Of a stretch of 64,000 nt of DNA, positions 33,344 through 43,413 are shown in pieces. The notes beneath the pieces were generated by a model. It made no database searches. It was not told where the DNA came from and worked only from the letters and a program-made list of their open reading frames with translations. Each line of letters starts with the position of its first letter. The first letter of the stretch is position 1. Made by a program: the position numbers and the translations under genes. The stretch comes from Prochlorococcus sp. AG-363-A16 (GTDB taxonomy: Bacteria; Cyanobacteriota; Cyanobacteriia; PCC-6307; Cyanobiaceae): positions 1 to 64,000 of the forward strand of contig QCFB01000003.1 of assembly GCA_003280345.1 (NCBI GenBank), written 5' to 3'.

Positions 33344-34507
33344 GTGAATATTCAGCTCGGACGCTCCAAAGTTGTTCGAAGGGCCTATGGCATCGACGAA
33401 ATCGCCCTAGTGCCTGGTGGAAAAACAGTGGATCCAGAAATTACTGATGCAAGCTGGGAAATAGGAGGAATCAAACGGGAAGTCCCAATCATTGCAAGCG
33501 CAATGGATGGAGTAGTCGACGTCAGAACAGCAGTAAAACTATCAAATTTGGGAGCACTTGGAGTCCTCAATCTGGAAGGCATCCATACAAGGTATGAAGA
33601 CCCAAGCCCCCTTCTAGAAAAGATTTCATCTGTTGGGAAGGACGAATTCGTCCCTTTAATGCAAGACATTTACAACCAGCCAATCAAAGAGGAACTAATT
33701 ACAAAACGGATTCAAGAAATTAAATCTCAAGGAGGTATTCCTGCTGTTAGTGGAACTCCTATTGCAGCAATACGCTTTAGCAAAACTATTGCTGAAGCTG
33801 GAGCAAGCCTTTTCTTTGTTCAAGCAACAGTAGTTTCTACAGAACACGTTGGACCTGAGGGGAAAGCAAGCCTTGACCTAACCAAACTTTGCAAGGAGAT
33901 GGGCATTCCTGTCGTAATAGGTAATTGCGTGACCTATGAAGTTGCAATTCAACTTATGAGAGCAGGCGCTTCAGGTGTAATGGTTGGGATCGGGCCTGGT
34001 GCGGCTTGTACTTCCAGAGGGGTTCTAGGGGTTGGGATTCCTCAAGCAACAGCTGTAGCAGACTGTGCTGCTGCTAGGGATGACTATCAGAAAGAAAGTG
34101 GACGATATGTACCAATAATTGCTGATGGAGGAATCGTGAATGGTGGAGACATTTGCAAATGCATTGCTTGCGGAGCGAATGCAGTGATGATTGGATCTCC
34201 TATTGCAAAAGCGGAAGAAGCTCCTGGGAGAGGCTTTCACTGGGGCATGGCAACGCCTAGCCCATTACTACCCCGTGGAACAAGAATAAAAGTTGGTTCT
34301 TCAGGCAGCCTCAAAGAAATAATTCTTGGTCCTGCAAAGCTCGATGATGGGACTCAAAACCTATTAGGTGCAATAAAAACTTCTATGGGGACCCTAGGAG
34401 CAAGCACAATCAAAGAAATGCAACAGGTCGAGGTAGTTGTAGCGCCATCACTACTTACAGAAGGCAAGGTTTATCAAAAAGCCCAACAACTAGGAATGGG
34501 CAAATAA
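33344..34507 (+). CDS. guaB: IMP dehydrogenase family protein (GuaB type)
   Basis: DEIALVPGGKTVDPEITDAS, ASGVMVGIGPGAACTSRGVLGVGIPQ, IIADGGIVNGGDICKCIACGANAVMIGSPIA. Confidence 0.93.
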   Translation: MNIQLGRSKVVRRAYGIDEIALVPGGKTVDPEITDASWEIGGIKREVPIIASAMDGVVDVRTAVKLSNLGALGVLNLEGIHTRYEDPSPLLEKISSVGKDEFVPLMQDIYNQPIKEELITKRIQEIKSQGGIPAVSGTPIAAIRFSKTIAEAGASLFFVQATVVSTEHVGPEGKASLDLTKLCKEMGIPVVIGNCVTYEVAIQLMRAGASGVMVGIGPGAACTSRGVLGVGIPQATAVADCAAARDDYQKESGRYVPIIADGGIVNGGDICKCIACGANAVMIGSPIAKAEEAPGRGFHWGMATPSPLLPRGTRIKVGSSGSLKEIILGPAKLDDGTQNLLGAIKTSMGTLGASTIKEMQQVEVVVAPSLLTEGKVYQKAQQLGMGK

Positions 34508-34550
34508 ATTTTCAAACCAGAAATACTGATAAGACAGAGTTAATATCAAA

Positions 34551-34612
34551 TCGTGAGAGTTTCGGCTCCCACACTCCTCACACCACCAGCCCGACGAGCT
34601 CGGGCTTTTTGT
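34551..34612 (+). ncRNA. yfr1: Yfr1 small RNA
   Basis: guaB-trxA intergenic; unpaired motif ACTCCTCACAC (34573-34583) between a 5' stem (GTGAGAG/CTCCCAC, one mismatch) and terminator AGCCCGA-cgagc-TCGGGCTTTTT. Confidence 0.95.
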
Positions 34613-34714
34613 TTTGACCATTACACGACCGTCACATTTCACACACTCTTTGCTCTAAAGCGTTTACTAAGCAAACACGGTTGCTAAATTTCACGAGACA
34701 AGACGTTTTAAGGT

Positions 34715-35038
34715 ATGTCAAACGCCGCTGCAGTAACTGATTCTTCTTTTGAACAGGAAGTCCTCCAGAGTGACGTACCAGTACTTGTTGACTTCTGGGC
34801 TCCCTGGTGTGGACCTTGTCGAATGGTCTCTCCCATTGTGGAAGAGATCTCCAAGGAGTTTGAAGGCAAAATCAAAGTCTTCAAATTAAATACTGATGAA
34901 AACCCTAATGTTGCAAGCCAATACGGCATTCGCAGCATCCCAACATTAATGATTTTCAAAGGAGGGCAAAAAGTTGACACAGTTGTAGGTGCTGTCCCTA
35001 AAGCAACACTTTCCGGGACAATATCTAAGCACCTCTAA
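34715..35038 (+). CDS. trxA: thioredoxin
   Basis: [22 protein letters not shown]. Confidence 0.98.
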   Translation: MSNAAAVTDSSFEQEVLQSDVPVLVDFWAPWCGPCRMVSPIVEEISKEFEGKIKVFKLNTDENPNVASQYGIRSIPTLMIFKGGQKVDTVVGAVPKATLSGTISKHL

Positions 35039-35117
35039 AAACCTATCTAAATAAGGCGTTTTCCTCCAAAAAAAACAAGTTCTCTCAAGCAAGCAATGGT
35101 ACTGATTCAATACCAGT

Positions 35118-35759
35118 TTGAGATTTAATGACGTGGCAACTAACATCGGCCTGATTGATTACGGTATGGGCAATTTGCACTCTGTGCAAAAAGCTTTTAA
35201 ACGAATTGGCCAACCACTAAGAATTGTTAGCAATCCGCAAGAACTAAATGGATGTGATGCATTGATCTTGCCAGGAGTAGGTGCATTTGATCCAGCAATG
35301 GAACAACTCAAGCAAACAAAATTAATTCCTTGTTTAACAAAATGGGGAGAAGAAGATAAACCTCTCCTAGGGATATGCCTTGGTCTGCAGTTGTTATTCG
35401 AATCAAGCGATGAGGGTTCTTCAAAAGGATTAGGGATTTTGAAAGGCAATGTTCATCGACTCCCAAAAGGTCAAGGGGAAAGGATTCCTCACATGGGATG
35501 GGCTCTTCTAAACCATCAAAATAACTGCCCACTAATCGACAACAATGATCAACAAAACTGGATGTATTTCGTCCATTCCTATGCAGCTGTCCCAATAGAA
35601 AAGGGTGACTTAGCCGCAACTGCAAAGTTTGGACAAACCGAAGTCACTGCAATGGTTTGGAAGGGAAGAATTGGCGCTTGTCAATTTCATCCTGAGAAAT
35701 CTGCAAAGGCAGGTCAAAGACTTCTGATTCGTTGGCTCAAATGGCTAAATGATGGATAA
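35118..35759 (+). CDS. hisH: imidazole glycerol phosphate synthase subunit HisH
   Basis: GLIDYGMGNLHSVQKAFKR, LLGICLGLQLLFESSDEG, ACQFHPEKSAKAGQRLL. Confidence 0.97.
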   Translation: MRFNDVATNIGLIDYGMGNLHSVQKAFKRIGQPLRIVSNPQELNGCDALILPGVGAFDPAMEQLKQTKLIPCLTKWGEEDKPLLGICLGLQLLFESSDEGSSKGLGILKGNVHRLPKGQGERIPHMGWALLNHQNNCPLIDNNDQQNWMYFVHSYAAVPIEKGDLAATAKFGQTEVTAMVWKGRIGACQFHPEKSAKAGQRLLIRWLKWLNDG

Positions 35760-35768
35760 ACACTTGTT

Positions 35769-36419
35769 ATGAAAGGGACTCTAAGAATCTCTGGAGGGAA
35801 ACGCATAAAAAGTCCATCAGGCCTAACCACAAGGCCAACAACTTCAATGGTTAGAGAAGCCGTAATGAACCTTGTTGGGAGAATGTTAGAAAATTGCCAT
35901 TGGCTAGATCTATTTAGTGGAAGCGGAGTTATGGGATGCGAAGCTCTACAGAGAGGAGCAAAAAAAGTGATTGCAATTGAAAGCAACAAGAAGACAGCTC
36001 AAATATGCAAAACAAACCTTATCTCTATAACAAGAAGCCTATCTAATAGAAAACATATTCAGGTTCTAAACCATGATGTAATTACCTTGCTAAACAAAGG
36101 GTTTCATTCAATAAATATCAAAGAAACCTCTGACAAAAAAGAAAAAGACCCTCGTTTTAACCTGATTTATTTAGACCCTCCATATGGGTCAAATCTTTAT
36201 TCATCAGTTTTTGAAAGTTTGCAAAAAGGGAATTGGCTAACAAATGATGCAATTGTTATATGCGAACACTCTTCTGAAGTGCCTATAAGGACTCCTAATG
36301 GATGGACAGAGCAAAAAAGACGTAAATATGGCAAAAGTGCCTTGCTTTTAATCAGCCCCCCAAAGGAGTACTCCTACGATATTGATTCCAAGCAGCGACA
36401 AAAAGGCCCAAAAGCGTGA
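35769..36419 (+). CDS. rsmD: 16S rRNA (guanine966-N2)-methyltransferase
   Basis: [61 protein letters not shown]. Confidence 0.95.
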   Translation: MKGTLRISGGKRIKSPSGLTTRPTTSMVREAVMNLVGRMLENCHWLDLFSGSGVMGCEALQRGAKKVIAIESNKKTAQICKTNLISITRSLSNRKHIQVLNHDVITLLNKGFHSINIKETSDKKEKDPRFNLIYLDPPYGSNLYSSVFESLQKGNWLTNDAIVICEHSSEVPIRTPNGWTEQKRRKYGKSALLLISPPKEYSYDIDSKQRQKGPKA

Positions 36420-36465
36420 CAGAGACTAGACCTAAAACAATTCCACAAAGTAGAGGTTCAATCAT
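36352..36465 (-). CDS. petG: cytochrome b6f complex subunit 5
   Basis: Hand-translated 37 aa: [37 protein letters not shown]; below the ORF-track cutoff; PetG signature. Confidence 0.96.
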   Translation of the reverse strand: MIEPLLCGIVLGLVSVTLLGLFVAAWNQYRRSTPLGG

Positions 36466-36521
36466 TTGCGTAATTCAGCTATGACTATTAAGCATAATTC
36501 TTTCATGCGTTAGAAGTTCCT

Positions 36522-36917
36522 GTGTCGAGCCCGTCATCAAATGCTGCAAGTGAGGCTAAAAACAAGGGTGGGCTCATTAGAGCTCTGATCGTTTTCGCTA
36601 CCTTATCTTGCACAGTTTTAGTCCTATGGGCGCTAAGGACATCACAAATAGATCCATACGTAAAAGCTACGGTGAACCTCCAAGGCTCTATCGAAAAAGG
36701 AAGTCGTCTTTTCAGAATGAACTGTGCTGGATGTCATGGTATTAATGCACAAGGACTTGTCGGGCCAAATCTACAAAAAGTCAGTTCCAAATTCACTAAA
36801 GCCCAAATTATTAATCAAGTCGTCAAAGGAAACACTCCTCCGATGCCTAGTTTTCAATTAGAGCCCCAATCAATGGCCGATTTACTGGCCTATCTAAATG
36901 CCGCTGGGCAATCGTGA
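36522..36917 (+). CDS. cytM: membrane-anchored c-type cytochrome (CytM-like)
   Basis: N-terminal TM, CAGCH heme motif (FRMNCAGCHGINAQGLVGPNL), distal PPMPSF Met. Confidence 0.8.
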   Translation: MSSPSSNAASEAKNKGGLIRALIVFATLSCTVLVLWALRTSQIDPYVKATVNLQGSIEKGSRLFRMNCAGCHGINAQGLVGPNLQKVSSKFTKAQIINQVVKGNTPPMPSFQLEPQSMADLLAYLNAAGQS

Positions 36918-37660
36918 ACAGTTGGGCTAATCCAATAAAATTAGTTCTCGTGGAACCTTCTGGGACACTGAATTTAGGAAGTGTTGCAAGGCTCTGTGAA
37001 AATTTCGGAATTCAGGAATTACGTTTAGTTGAACCAAGATGCAATCCCGTCGATACCGAAGCAATAAAAATGGCAGTGAGAGGGGCGAAGCTGCTAGAAA
37101 CCGCTTCTCAATTTTCTTGCTTAATTGATGCAATTGCAGATTGCAGTCGAGTAATTGCAACCTGTGGCAGGATTGATCATGGGGAAATCCCTCTACATCA
37201 ATCAGAAGACGCTCTGAAATGGCTATTAGAGAGTTGCAGCTCATCTCCTGTTGCCCTCGTTTTTGGAAGAGAAGATAGAGGACTTACAAATCAGGAGCTT
37301 CTCCTTGCTCAAAAGGTCATTACACTTCAAACACAACCAAGTTATCCATCTTTAAACCTCTCGCATGCAGTAGCAATCGTGCTGCATGAATTACAAAGGT
37401 GTAAACAGAATGTCTCAAAAAAAGGCTTTGAAAAAGCAAAAAAAAACGATCCTGCTTCACCTACTCAAATAAATGACTGCCTTATCGATGCACAAAACCT
37501 ATTGCTTGAAATTGGATTCCTTCAGAAACATACTGCTGAGTCTCGTATGAACAAATTCAAAGGATTACTTCAACGAGCGCAAGTCCGTCCTGAAGAAGTT
37601 TCATTAATAAGAGGTGTTTTGAGACAAATGCGTTGGGCAATTAAGTCATGCAACTCCTAA
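36914..37660 (+). CDS. TrmJ/SpoU-family RNA 2'-O-methyltransferase
   Basis: LVEPSGTLNLGSVARLCENFGIQELRLVEPR, ALVFGREDRGLTNQEL, NLSHAVAIVLHEL. Confidence 0.93.
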   Translation: MNSWANPIKLVLVEPSGTLNLGSVARLCENFGIQELRLVEPRCNPVDTEAIKMAVRGAKLLETASQFSCLIDAIADCSRVIATCGRIDHGEIPLHQSEDALKWLLESCSSSPVALVFGREDRGLTNQELLLAQKVITLQTQPSYPSLNLSHAVAIVLHELQRCKQNVSKKGFEKAKKNDPASPTQINDCLIDAQNLLLEIGFLQKHTAESRMNKFKGLLQRAQVRPEEVSLIRGVLRQMRWAIKSCNS

Positions 37661-37690
37661 CCTCAGTCGAAATAAGAGCGCACATTTCAA

Positions 37691-38788
37691 TTGGCAATTA
37701 ATCGCCCTAAACAAACCGGCTCGATCTTGGCAAGAAGCTTGAGAATGTTTCTTCATCTAACTTTTTTAGGGGTAGGTCTAGGAGTAATAACTGGCTCAAC
37801 ACTTAAATCAATCTCCTTGCATGAGAATGGACTGCAATCAATACTTTCAAACTGGATCTCAACCAAAAAAAATCCGCTTGTGAGAGGGAAAAAACATGGC
37901 CGGGTTTATAAGAAAAGTCATATTAATAAACTATTAAAACAGGCAAATAGTCAAAAAGCAATTAAAGAATTAAATGAAAAATGGATGCAAATTGCTAACC
38001 TTCAAAAAGATTTACAAGCAAGTGCTTATCTCTTATCTCTAGATGATGGTAGATATGCAGAACTAAATCCAAATACAAGTTTACCTGCTGCTAGTTCTAT
38101 AAAAATAGCAATACTGCTTGCAGCTCTTGAATTAGTTGATTCAGGAGAATTACGCTGGAACGAACCACTCAAATTGACAAAAGAATTAAGAGGAAGTGGA
38201 GCAGGATGGATGGCATATCAACCTTTAGGGAAAAGCTTCCCTGCCCACGAAGTGGCTACAGAAATGATCAGAGTTAGTGATAATACTGCTACTAATCTTC
38301 TAATTGATCGTATAGGTGGATTTCAGGTTTTAAATGAACGTTTTAGATCACTTGGTCTTAACTCAACTGTCTTAAATAACTGGTTGCCAGACTTAGGTGG
38401 AACCAACACAACTAGTGCCAAAGACCTAGCCCTTTCAATTGCAATGGTTGACGAAGGAGAAATCCTTCAACAAAGGACAAGAGATCTATTTAGAGAAATA
38501 ATGAGCACATCAACAAGCAACCGTATGCTTCCTAGTGGCCTATTAAGAGGTTTAGGTGTTTCTAGTGGCGACCCTGACTACAACTTATTAATTAAGGGTT
38601 ATCGTGTTTACAATAAAACTGGAGATATTGGGATTTCATATGCTGATGCAGGATTAATACAACTTCCAAACAACACTCGGTTCGTAGCTGGCTTTATCGT
38701 GAAAGGTCCATTTAACGACCCTCGTTCTCCAAGGTTAATTTACGAGCTTTCTGCTGCTATGGCTCCTGTACTTCAAGCATTCGATTAG
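37691..38788 (+). CDS. class A beta-lactamase-fold serine hydrolase
   Basis: SxxK (AASSIKIAILLAAL), SDN (VSDNTATNLLID), KTG (YNKTGDIG) motifs in order; N-terminal TM. Confidence 0.88.
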   Translation: MAINRPKQTGSILARSLRMFLHLTFLGVGLGVITGSTLKSISLHENGLQSILSNWISTKKNPLVRGKKHGRVYKKSHINKLLKQANSQKAIKELNEKWMQIANLQKDLQASAYLLSLDDGRYAELNPNTSLPAASSIKIAILLAALELVDSGELRWNEPLKLTKELRGSGAGWMAYQPLGKSFPAHEVATEMIRVSDNTATNLLIDRIGGFQVLNERFRSLGLNSTVLNNWLPDLGGTNTTSAKDLALSIAMVDEGEILQQRTRDLFREIMSTSTSNRMLPSGLLRGLGVSSGDPDYNLLIKGYRVYNKTGDIGISYADAGLIQLPNNTRFVAGFIVKGPFNDPRSPRLIYELSAAMAPVLQAFD

Positions 38789-38851
38789 TGCCTTCGAAGG
38801 TCTGAGGTCTGACTATTATGTAGCAATCCAAAACAACATCAAATATCGCTC

Positions 38852-39940
38852 GTGGTTTCAACTAGGAAGCGCAGGGTCTTCCCCTTCACCGCAGTTATTG
38901 GCCAAGAGGAGATGAAATTAGCCCTCCTCCTAAATGTAATAGATCCTCGTATTGGCGGGGTAATGATCATGGGAGATCGAGGAACAGGCAAGTCAACAAC
39001 AATCCGAGCACTTGCAGATCTACTCCCAGGCATTGATGTTGTTTCTGGTGACCCATATAACAGTTCGCCAGTAGATCCTGATCTACAAAGCAGTGAGGTA
39101 AGACAACTCATCGATAATGGTGGAGATCTAGAAACAGAAGAGAGGAAGGTTCCAATGGTGGACCTCCCTCTTGGTGCAACAGAAGATCGCCTTTGTGGAA
39201 CTATTGATATCGAAAAGGCTCTAAGCGAAGGAGTAAGAGCTTTCGAGCCAGGGCTATTAGCAAAGGCAAACAGAGGTTTGCTCTATGTAGACGAAGTGAA
39301 CTTGCTTGATGACCATCTTGTTGACGTTTTACTGGATTCTGCTGCTTCTGGCTGGAATACTGTTGAACGAGAGGGGGTTTCAGTCAGACATCCTGCAAGA
39401 TTCGTTCTCATTGGCTCAGGGAATCCTGAAGAAGGCGAACTAAGGCCTCAACTGCTCGACCGCTTCGGAATGAGTGTAGAAGTCCGCACAGTTAGAGATC
39501 CAGAGCTGCGAGTGAAAGTCGTTGATCAACGCACAGCCTTTGATAGTGATCCCGATTCTTTCTCCGTCTCTTCAGAATCAGACCAACAGTCACTTCAGAA
39601 AAAAGTCGTTGAAGCACAAGAGCGTCTTCAAAAAGTCAAGATGGATGATGATCTAAGGCTAAGTATTTCCGCAGTATGTAGCGAACTTGATGTTGACGGT
39701 TTACGGGGAGATATTGTTACAAATAGAGCCGCAAGAGCCTTGGCAGCCTTTGAAAGTCGAACAGAAGTCTCTGAAGAAGATGTAGCACGTGTCATCTCAT
39801 GCTCCTTAAGGCATAGACTAAGAAAAGACCCTCTTGAGCAAGTAGATTCTGGAGACAGAGTAGTCAAAGCCTTTTGCAAGATTTTTGAGAGAAGCGAAAA
39901 TAATGATCTTTCAGATTTTGAATTATCGGCTGTGGAGTAA
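38852..39940 (+). CDS. chlI: magnesium chelatase ATPase subunit I
   Basis: [50 protein letters not shown]. Confidence 0.98.
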   Translation: MVSTRKRRVFPFTAVIGQEEMKLALLLNVIDPRIGGVMIMGDRGTGKSTTIRALADLLPGIDVVSGDPYNSSPVDPDLQSSEVRQLIDNGGDLETEERKVPMVDLPLGATEDRLCGTIDIEKALSEGVRAFEPGLLAKANRGLLYVDEVNLLDDHLVDVLLDSAASGWNTVEREGVSVRHPARFVLIGSGNPEEGELRPQLLDRFGMSVEVRTVRDPELRVKVVDQRTAFDSDPDSFSVSSESDQQSLQKKVVEAQERLQKVKMDDDLRLSISAVCSELDVDGLRGDIVTNRAARALAAFESRTEVSEEDVARVISCSLRHRLRKDPLEQVDSGDRVVKAFCKIFERSENNDLSDFELSAVE

Positions 39941-39944
39941 TTTC

Positions 39945-40409
39945 TTGCGAATCCTAGGCATAGATCCAGGGCTAGCAAGAGTTGGCTATGGAGTCATCGA
40001 CACAAGCCAAGGAGAGCAAAAAATGCTTGATTGTGGAATCATCCGCACTGATCCAAAGCAAACTGAAGGGGAGCGAATGGTTGAAATAGCTGATGATCTT
40101 AACCAATTAATGATGGAATGGAATCCAAAGCTTGCAGCGGTAGAAAAATTCTTTTTCTACCGTTCAAGCACAACTATTAGTGTTGTTCAAGCTCGAGGTG
40201 TAGTGATGATGACCCTTGCAAGATTCAAAGTGCAAACTGTGGAATTTCCACCAATGCAAATCAAAATGGCTTTAACAGGTTCGGGGAAAGCTGATAAAAG
40301 TGATGTCTTAAATGCAGTGATGCGTGAATTAAACCTCGATCATCCACCTCGCCCCGACGATGCATCTGATGCTCTTGCAATAGCACTTACGGGCTGGTTC
40401 CAACGCTAA
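39945..40409 (+). CDS. ruvC: crossover junction endodeoxyribonuclease RuvC (proposed TTG start, 4 nt after chlI stop)
   Basis: [55 protein letters not shown]; the listed ORF start at 39885 would overlap chlI. Confidence 0.95.
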   Translation: MRILGIDPGLARVGYGVIDTSQGEQKMLDCGIIRTDPKQTEGERMVEIADDLNQLMMEWNPKLAAVEKFFFYRSSTTISVVQARGVVMMTLARFKVQTVEFPPMQIKMALTGSGKADKSDVLNAVMRELNLDHPPRPDDASDALAIALTGWFQR

Positions 40410-40464
40410 ATACTGGAAGAAAACTTTCCATAAATTTTCAATTTCTCAAATAGGAAGTTAACCA

Positions 40465-41043
40465 ATGAAAATGAGCACAAATAGCCTCAAGAAGAATCAT
40501 CGCCTTAAGTACAAAGCAATAAGGGAAAAGGTGTTACCAAAAGTAGAGGAGCTAATACTTAATCAAGTAACAAAAAAACTACAGAATCTTCTTATCCATG
40601 GGGAACTAAATGGCTACCTGGGACTATACTGGCCTTTAAAAGGTGAAGTCGACCTACTTAAACTAAAGAGCAAGTTAAAGACGCCAATAGCACTACCAGC
40701 AAGTCAAAAAGATAGAACATTAAGCTACCACCCCTGGAAACAAAGCCCACTAAAAAAAGACTTTTGCGGCATCCCCGCGCCACTTGACGAACCAATTCTT
40801 ATGCCAAAAGAAATATCTTTACTCCTTGTACCTGCTCTAGCTGTAGATCTATATGGACAACGCCTTGGATATGGTGGGGGTTTCTATGATCGCCTTAGAA
40901 AGGATCCAATTTGGAGAACAGTCAAGGCATTAATCGTACTTCCACAAGAATGTGTAGCTATCGAACCATTGCCTCATGAGGATTGGGATGTGCCCTTTGA
41001 TGGCTGGATAAGTGAAAAAGGAGCATTCAACCCTTGTTATTAA
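40465..41043 (+). CDS. 5-formyltetrahydrofolate cyclo-ligase
   Basis: LLVPALAVDLYGQRLGYGGGFYDRLR. Confidence 0.92.
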   Translation: MKMSTNSLKKNHRLKYKAIREKVLPKVEELILNQVTKKLQNLLIHGELNGYLGLYWPLKGEVDLLKLKSKLKTPIALPASQKDRTLSYHPWKQSPLKKDFCGIPAPLDEPILMPKEISLLLVPALAVDLYGQRLGYGGGFYDRLRKDPIWRTVKALIVLPQECVAIEPLPHEDWDVPFDGWISEKGAFNPCY

Positions 41044-41250
41044 CTAAAAAAGGATCAAAAATCGAATCTTGTTGGTCATTTTCAAAATTTCCTTAAAGGA
41101 ATTCTGGAGAATACGAATTTTTAGTAATAGAAACCAATGGAAATTTCTTCAAGAGGAAGGTTTTAGAATTAATTCTAGAAAATCTGTCAGCATTAAATAC
41201 ATTGCTTTAAGCTGATCGATAATTTTTCATTCATTGCCTGAGATCTTTCC

Positions 41251-41718
41251 ATGACTGAGGTTTCCACCTCCTCCTCTTCAAAAAAGTATGGCAGTGCAGT
41301 AATTGATGAAATAGTCGAAAAACTCCGTTCAACAACTGATCCTCGTAGAAGGTACGAATACGTGCTTTGGCTAGGGAAAAAACTTCCGCTGTTACCTAAA
41401 GAGTCTTTGAACGAAGCAATCAAAGTTAAAGGTTGCGTTTCAAGCGTTTATGTTCTTGGAGAGCTTGAGGACGGCAGAATTAACTGGAAAGGATTCTCCG
41501 ACTCGTTAATCACTAAAGGGTTACTAGCATTACTTGTAAAAGGTCTCTCCAACCTCACACCAGAGCAAGTATCTGAAGTAGACGTTCATTTTATTGAAGA
41601 GACTGGGCTTAGAGGCAGCCTCACCCCATCGCGAGCTAATGGCTTCCTTAATATTCTTCTAAATATGAAAGCCCAAGCTCGATCATTGGCCAAACAAGAA
41701 GCACCAACTAATTTATAG
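41251..41718 (+). CDS. sufE: SufE-like Fe-S cluster assembly protein
   Basis: RRRYEYVLWLGKKLPLLP, VKGCVSSVYVLGELEDGRI. Confidence 0.92.
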   Translation: MTEVSTSSSSKKYGSAVIDEIVEKLRSTTDPRRRYEYVLWLGKKLPLLPKESLNEAIKVKGCVSSVYVLGELEDGRINWKGFSDSLITKGLLALLVKGLSNLTPEQVSEVDVHFIEETGLRGSLTPSRANGFLNILLNMKAQARSLAKQEAPTNL

Positions 41719-41755
41719 ATACGCGTGAGAGACTAATCATCTTAAATAATCAACT

Positions 41756-43072
41756 ATGAGGAAAAAAATTGGCATAGGTCTGCTTGGCCTTGGAACAGTA
41801 GGAACTGGTGTTGCAAAGATCATCCAAAAATCTCAGGGGCGAAATCCTCTTGTTTCAGAAATAGAAATAGTCCGAATAGGTGTTAGGGAACTAAACCGTC
41901 CAAGATCAATTGAATTACCACAGCATTTACTAACTCAAAAACCAGAGGAAGTTATAGATGATCCTTCAGTAGAAGTTGTAGTTGAAATGATGGGGGGTAT
42001 AGAACCAGCCAGAACATTAATTCTTAGAGCTATATCCGCAGGGAAATCAGTTGTTACTGCAAACAAAGCTGTTATAGCAAGATACGGTGAAGAGATTTCT
42101 TCTGCTGCAAATAAAGCAGGGGTTTACGTTCTTATTGAAGCAGCGGTTGGTGGTGGAATACCAATTATTGAGCCATTAAAGCAATCTCTTGGTGGAAATA
42201 GAATTCAAAGAATCAGCGGAATTATCAACGGAACTACTAATTACATTCTTAGCAGAATGGCAAAAGAAGGCACCTCATATAAAAACGTATTACAAGATGC
42301 ACAAAAACTTGGTTATGCAGAAGCCGATCCATCAGCAGACATTGAAGGAGGTGATGCTGCAGATAAAATCGCAATCCTTTGCGGATTAGCTTTTGGAGGA
42401 CGAATCGAGCGCTCAAAAATCCCCACCCAAGGTATTAAGAACGTAGAGATTCGAGATATTGAATACGCCGCCCAACTTGGTTACAGCGTAAAGCTTCTTG
42501 CTATAGCAACCTCTTTCGAAACAAAATCTACTAATAAATCCTCTATCCCCTTAGCTGCATGGGTGCAGCCCACTCTTGTTGCTAACGAACATCCATTGTC
42601 ACGAGTAAATGGCGTAAATAACGCAATTCTTGTTGAAGGAGATCCAATTGGGGAAGTAATGTTTTATGGACCTGGAGCAGGAGCGGGGCCAACCGCTTCA
42701 GCTGTTGTTGCAGATATCCTCAATATCGCTGGCATCCATTCACTAGGATCTACAAACAATTCCTTAGACCCCTTACTTGCCGCCAGCAGTTGGAGAAACT
42801 GCCATCTTGTTGAGCCTAGCGAAATAATTCAAAGGAACTATGTTCGTCTCAATGCAAAAGACACCCCAGGTGTAATAGGTCTAATCGGAAATCAATTCGG
42901 CAATCATGGCGTCTCAATTCAGTCAATTGTTCAATTTGATGCAAGTGCGAATGATGCAGAAATCGTTGTCATTACTCATGAAGTAACTAAAGGTCAAGCC
43001 ATGAAAGCACTATCAGCTATCAAAAATTTACCGGAAATCAATAGCATTACAGCGCATATGGGCTGCCTATAA
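41756..43072 (+). CDS. hom: homoserine dehydrogenase with C-terminal ACT domain
   Basis: GIGLLGLGTVGTGVAKII, ISGIINGTTNYILSRM, GYAEADPSADIEGGDAADKIAIL. Confidence 0.97.
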   Translation: MRKKIGIGLLGLGTVGTGVAKIIQKSQGRNPLVSEIEIVRIGVRELNRPRSIELPQHLLTQKPEEVIDDPSVEVVVEMMGGIEPARTLILRAISAGKSVVTANKAVIARYGEEISSAANKAGVYVLIEAAVGGGIPIIEPLKQSLGGNRIQRISGIINGTTNYILSRMAKEGTSYKNVLQDAQKLGYAEADPSADIEGGDAADKIAILCGLAFGGRIERSKIPTQGIKNVEIRDIEYAAQLGYSVKLLAIATSFETKSTNKSSIPLAAWVQPTLVANEHPLSRVNGVNNAILVEGDPIGEVMFYGPGAGAGPTASAVVADILNIAGIHSLGSTNNSLDPLLAASSWRNCHLVEPSEIIQRNYVRLNAKDTPGVIGLIGNQFGNHGVSIQSIVQFDASANDAEIVVITHEVTKGQAMKALSAIKNLPEINSITAHMGCL

Positions 43073-43094
43073 AAATTCCGCATAAGACAAGCAT

Positions 43095-43193
43095 TTAATT
43101 TCTCTGTACCAAATCAAAAAAATCTAAAGACCCTGACTTGTCCTCCTCAAAGTGCTCCATCAGCGCTTCAATTAATTCAATAGAAACCTTCAT
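43095..43193 (-). CDS. possible 32-aa small protein MKVSIELIEALMEHFEEDKSGSLDFFDLVQRN
   Basis: Hand-read ORF; acidic, amphipathic, coding-like composition; no other support. Confidence 0.3.
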   Translation of the reverse strand: MKVSIELIEALMEHFEEDKSGSLDFFDLVQRN

Positions 43194-43213
43194 CTCATAA
43201 GGACATCCGAAAT

Positions 43214-43402
43214 ATGGGGGATCTCCATCAGGGTGACTGCATTCAACTAATCACAGGGGAGACATTATTCCAAGTGATAGGAGTAGATGAAAAACATCAA
43301 AGATGTTGGGTGAGGCATTGGCCCCTCCTACCAAAAGGATCTCCTGTTTTTGAGGTATCAATACAACAAATTGCTGGACTTTCCAAAAGTGAGCAATTAT
43401 GA
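43214..43402 (+). CDS. small conserved hypothetical protein
   Basis: 62-aa ORF, coding-like. Confidence 0.55.
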   Translation: MGDLHQGDCIQLITGETLFQVIGVDEKHQRCWVRHWPLLPKGSPVFEVSIQQIAGLSKSEQL

Positions 43403-43413
43403 ATTAATACACC

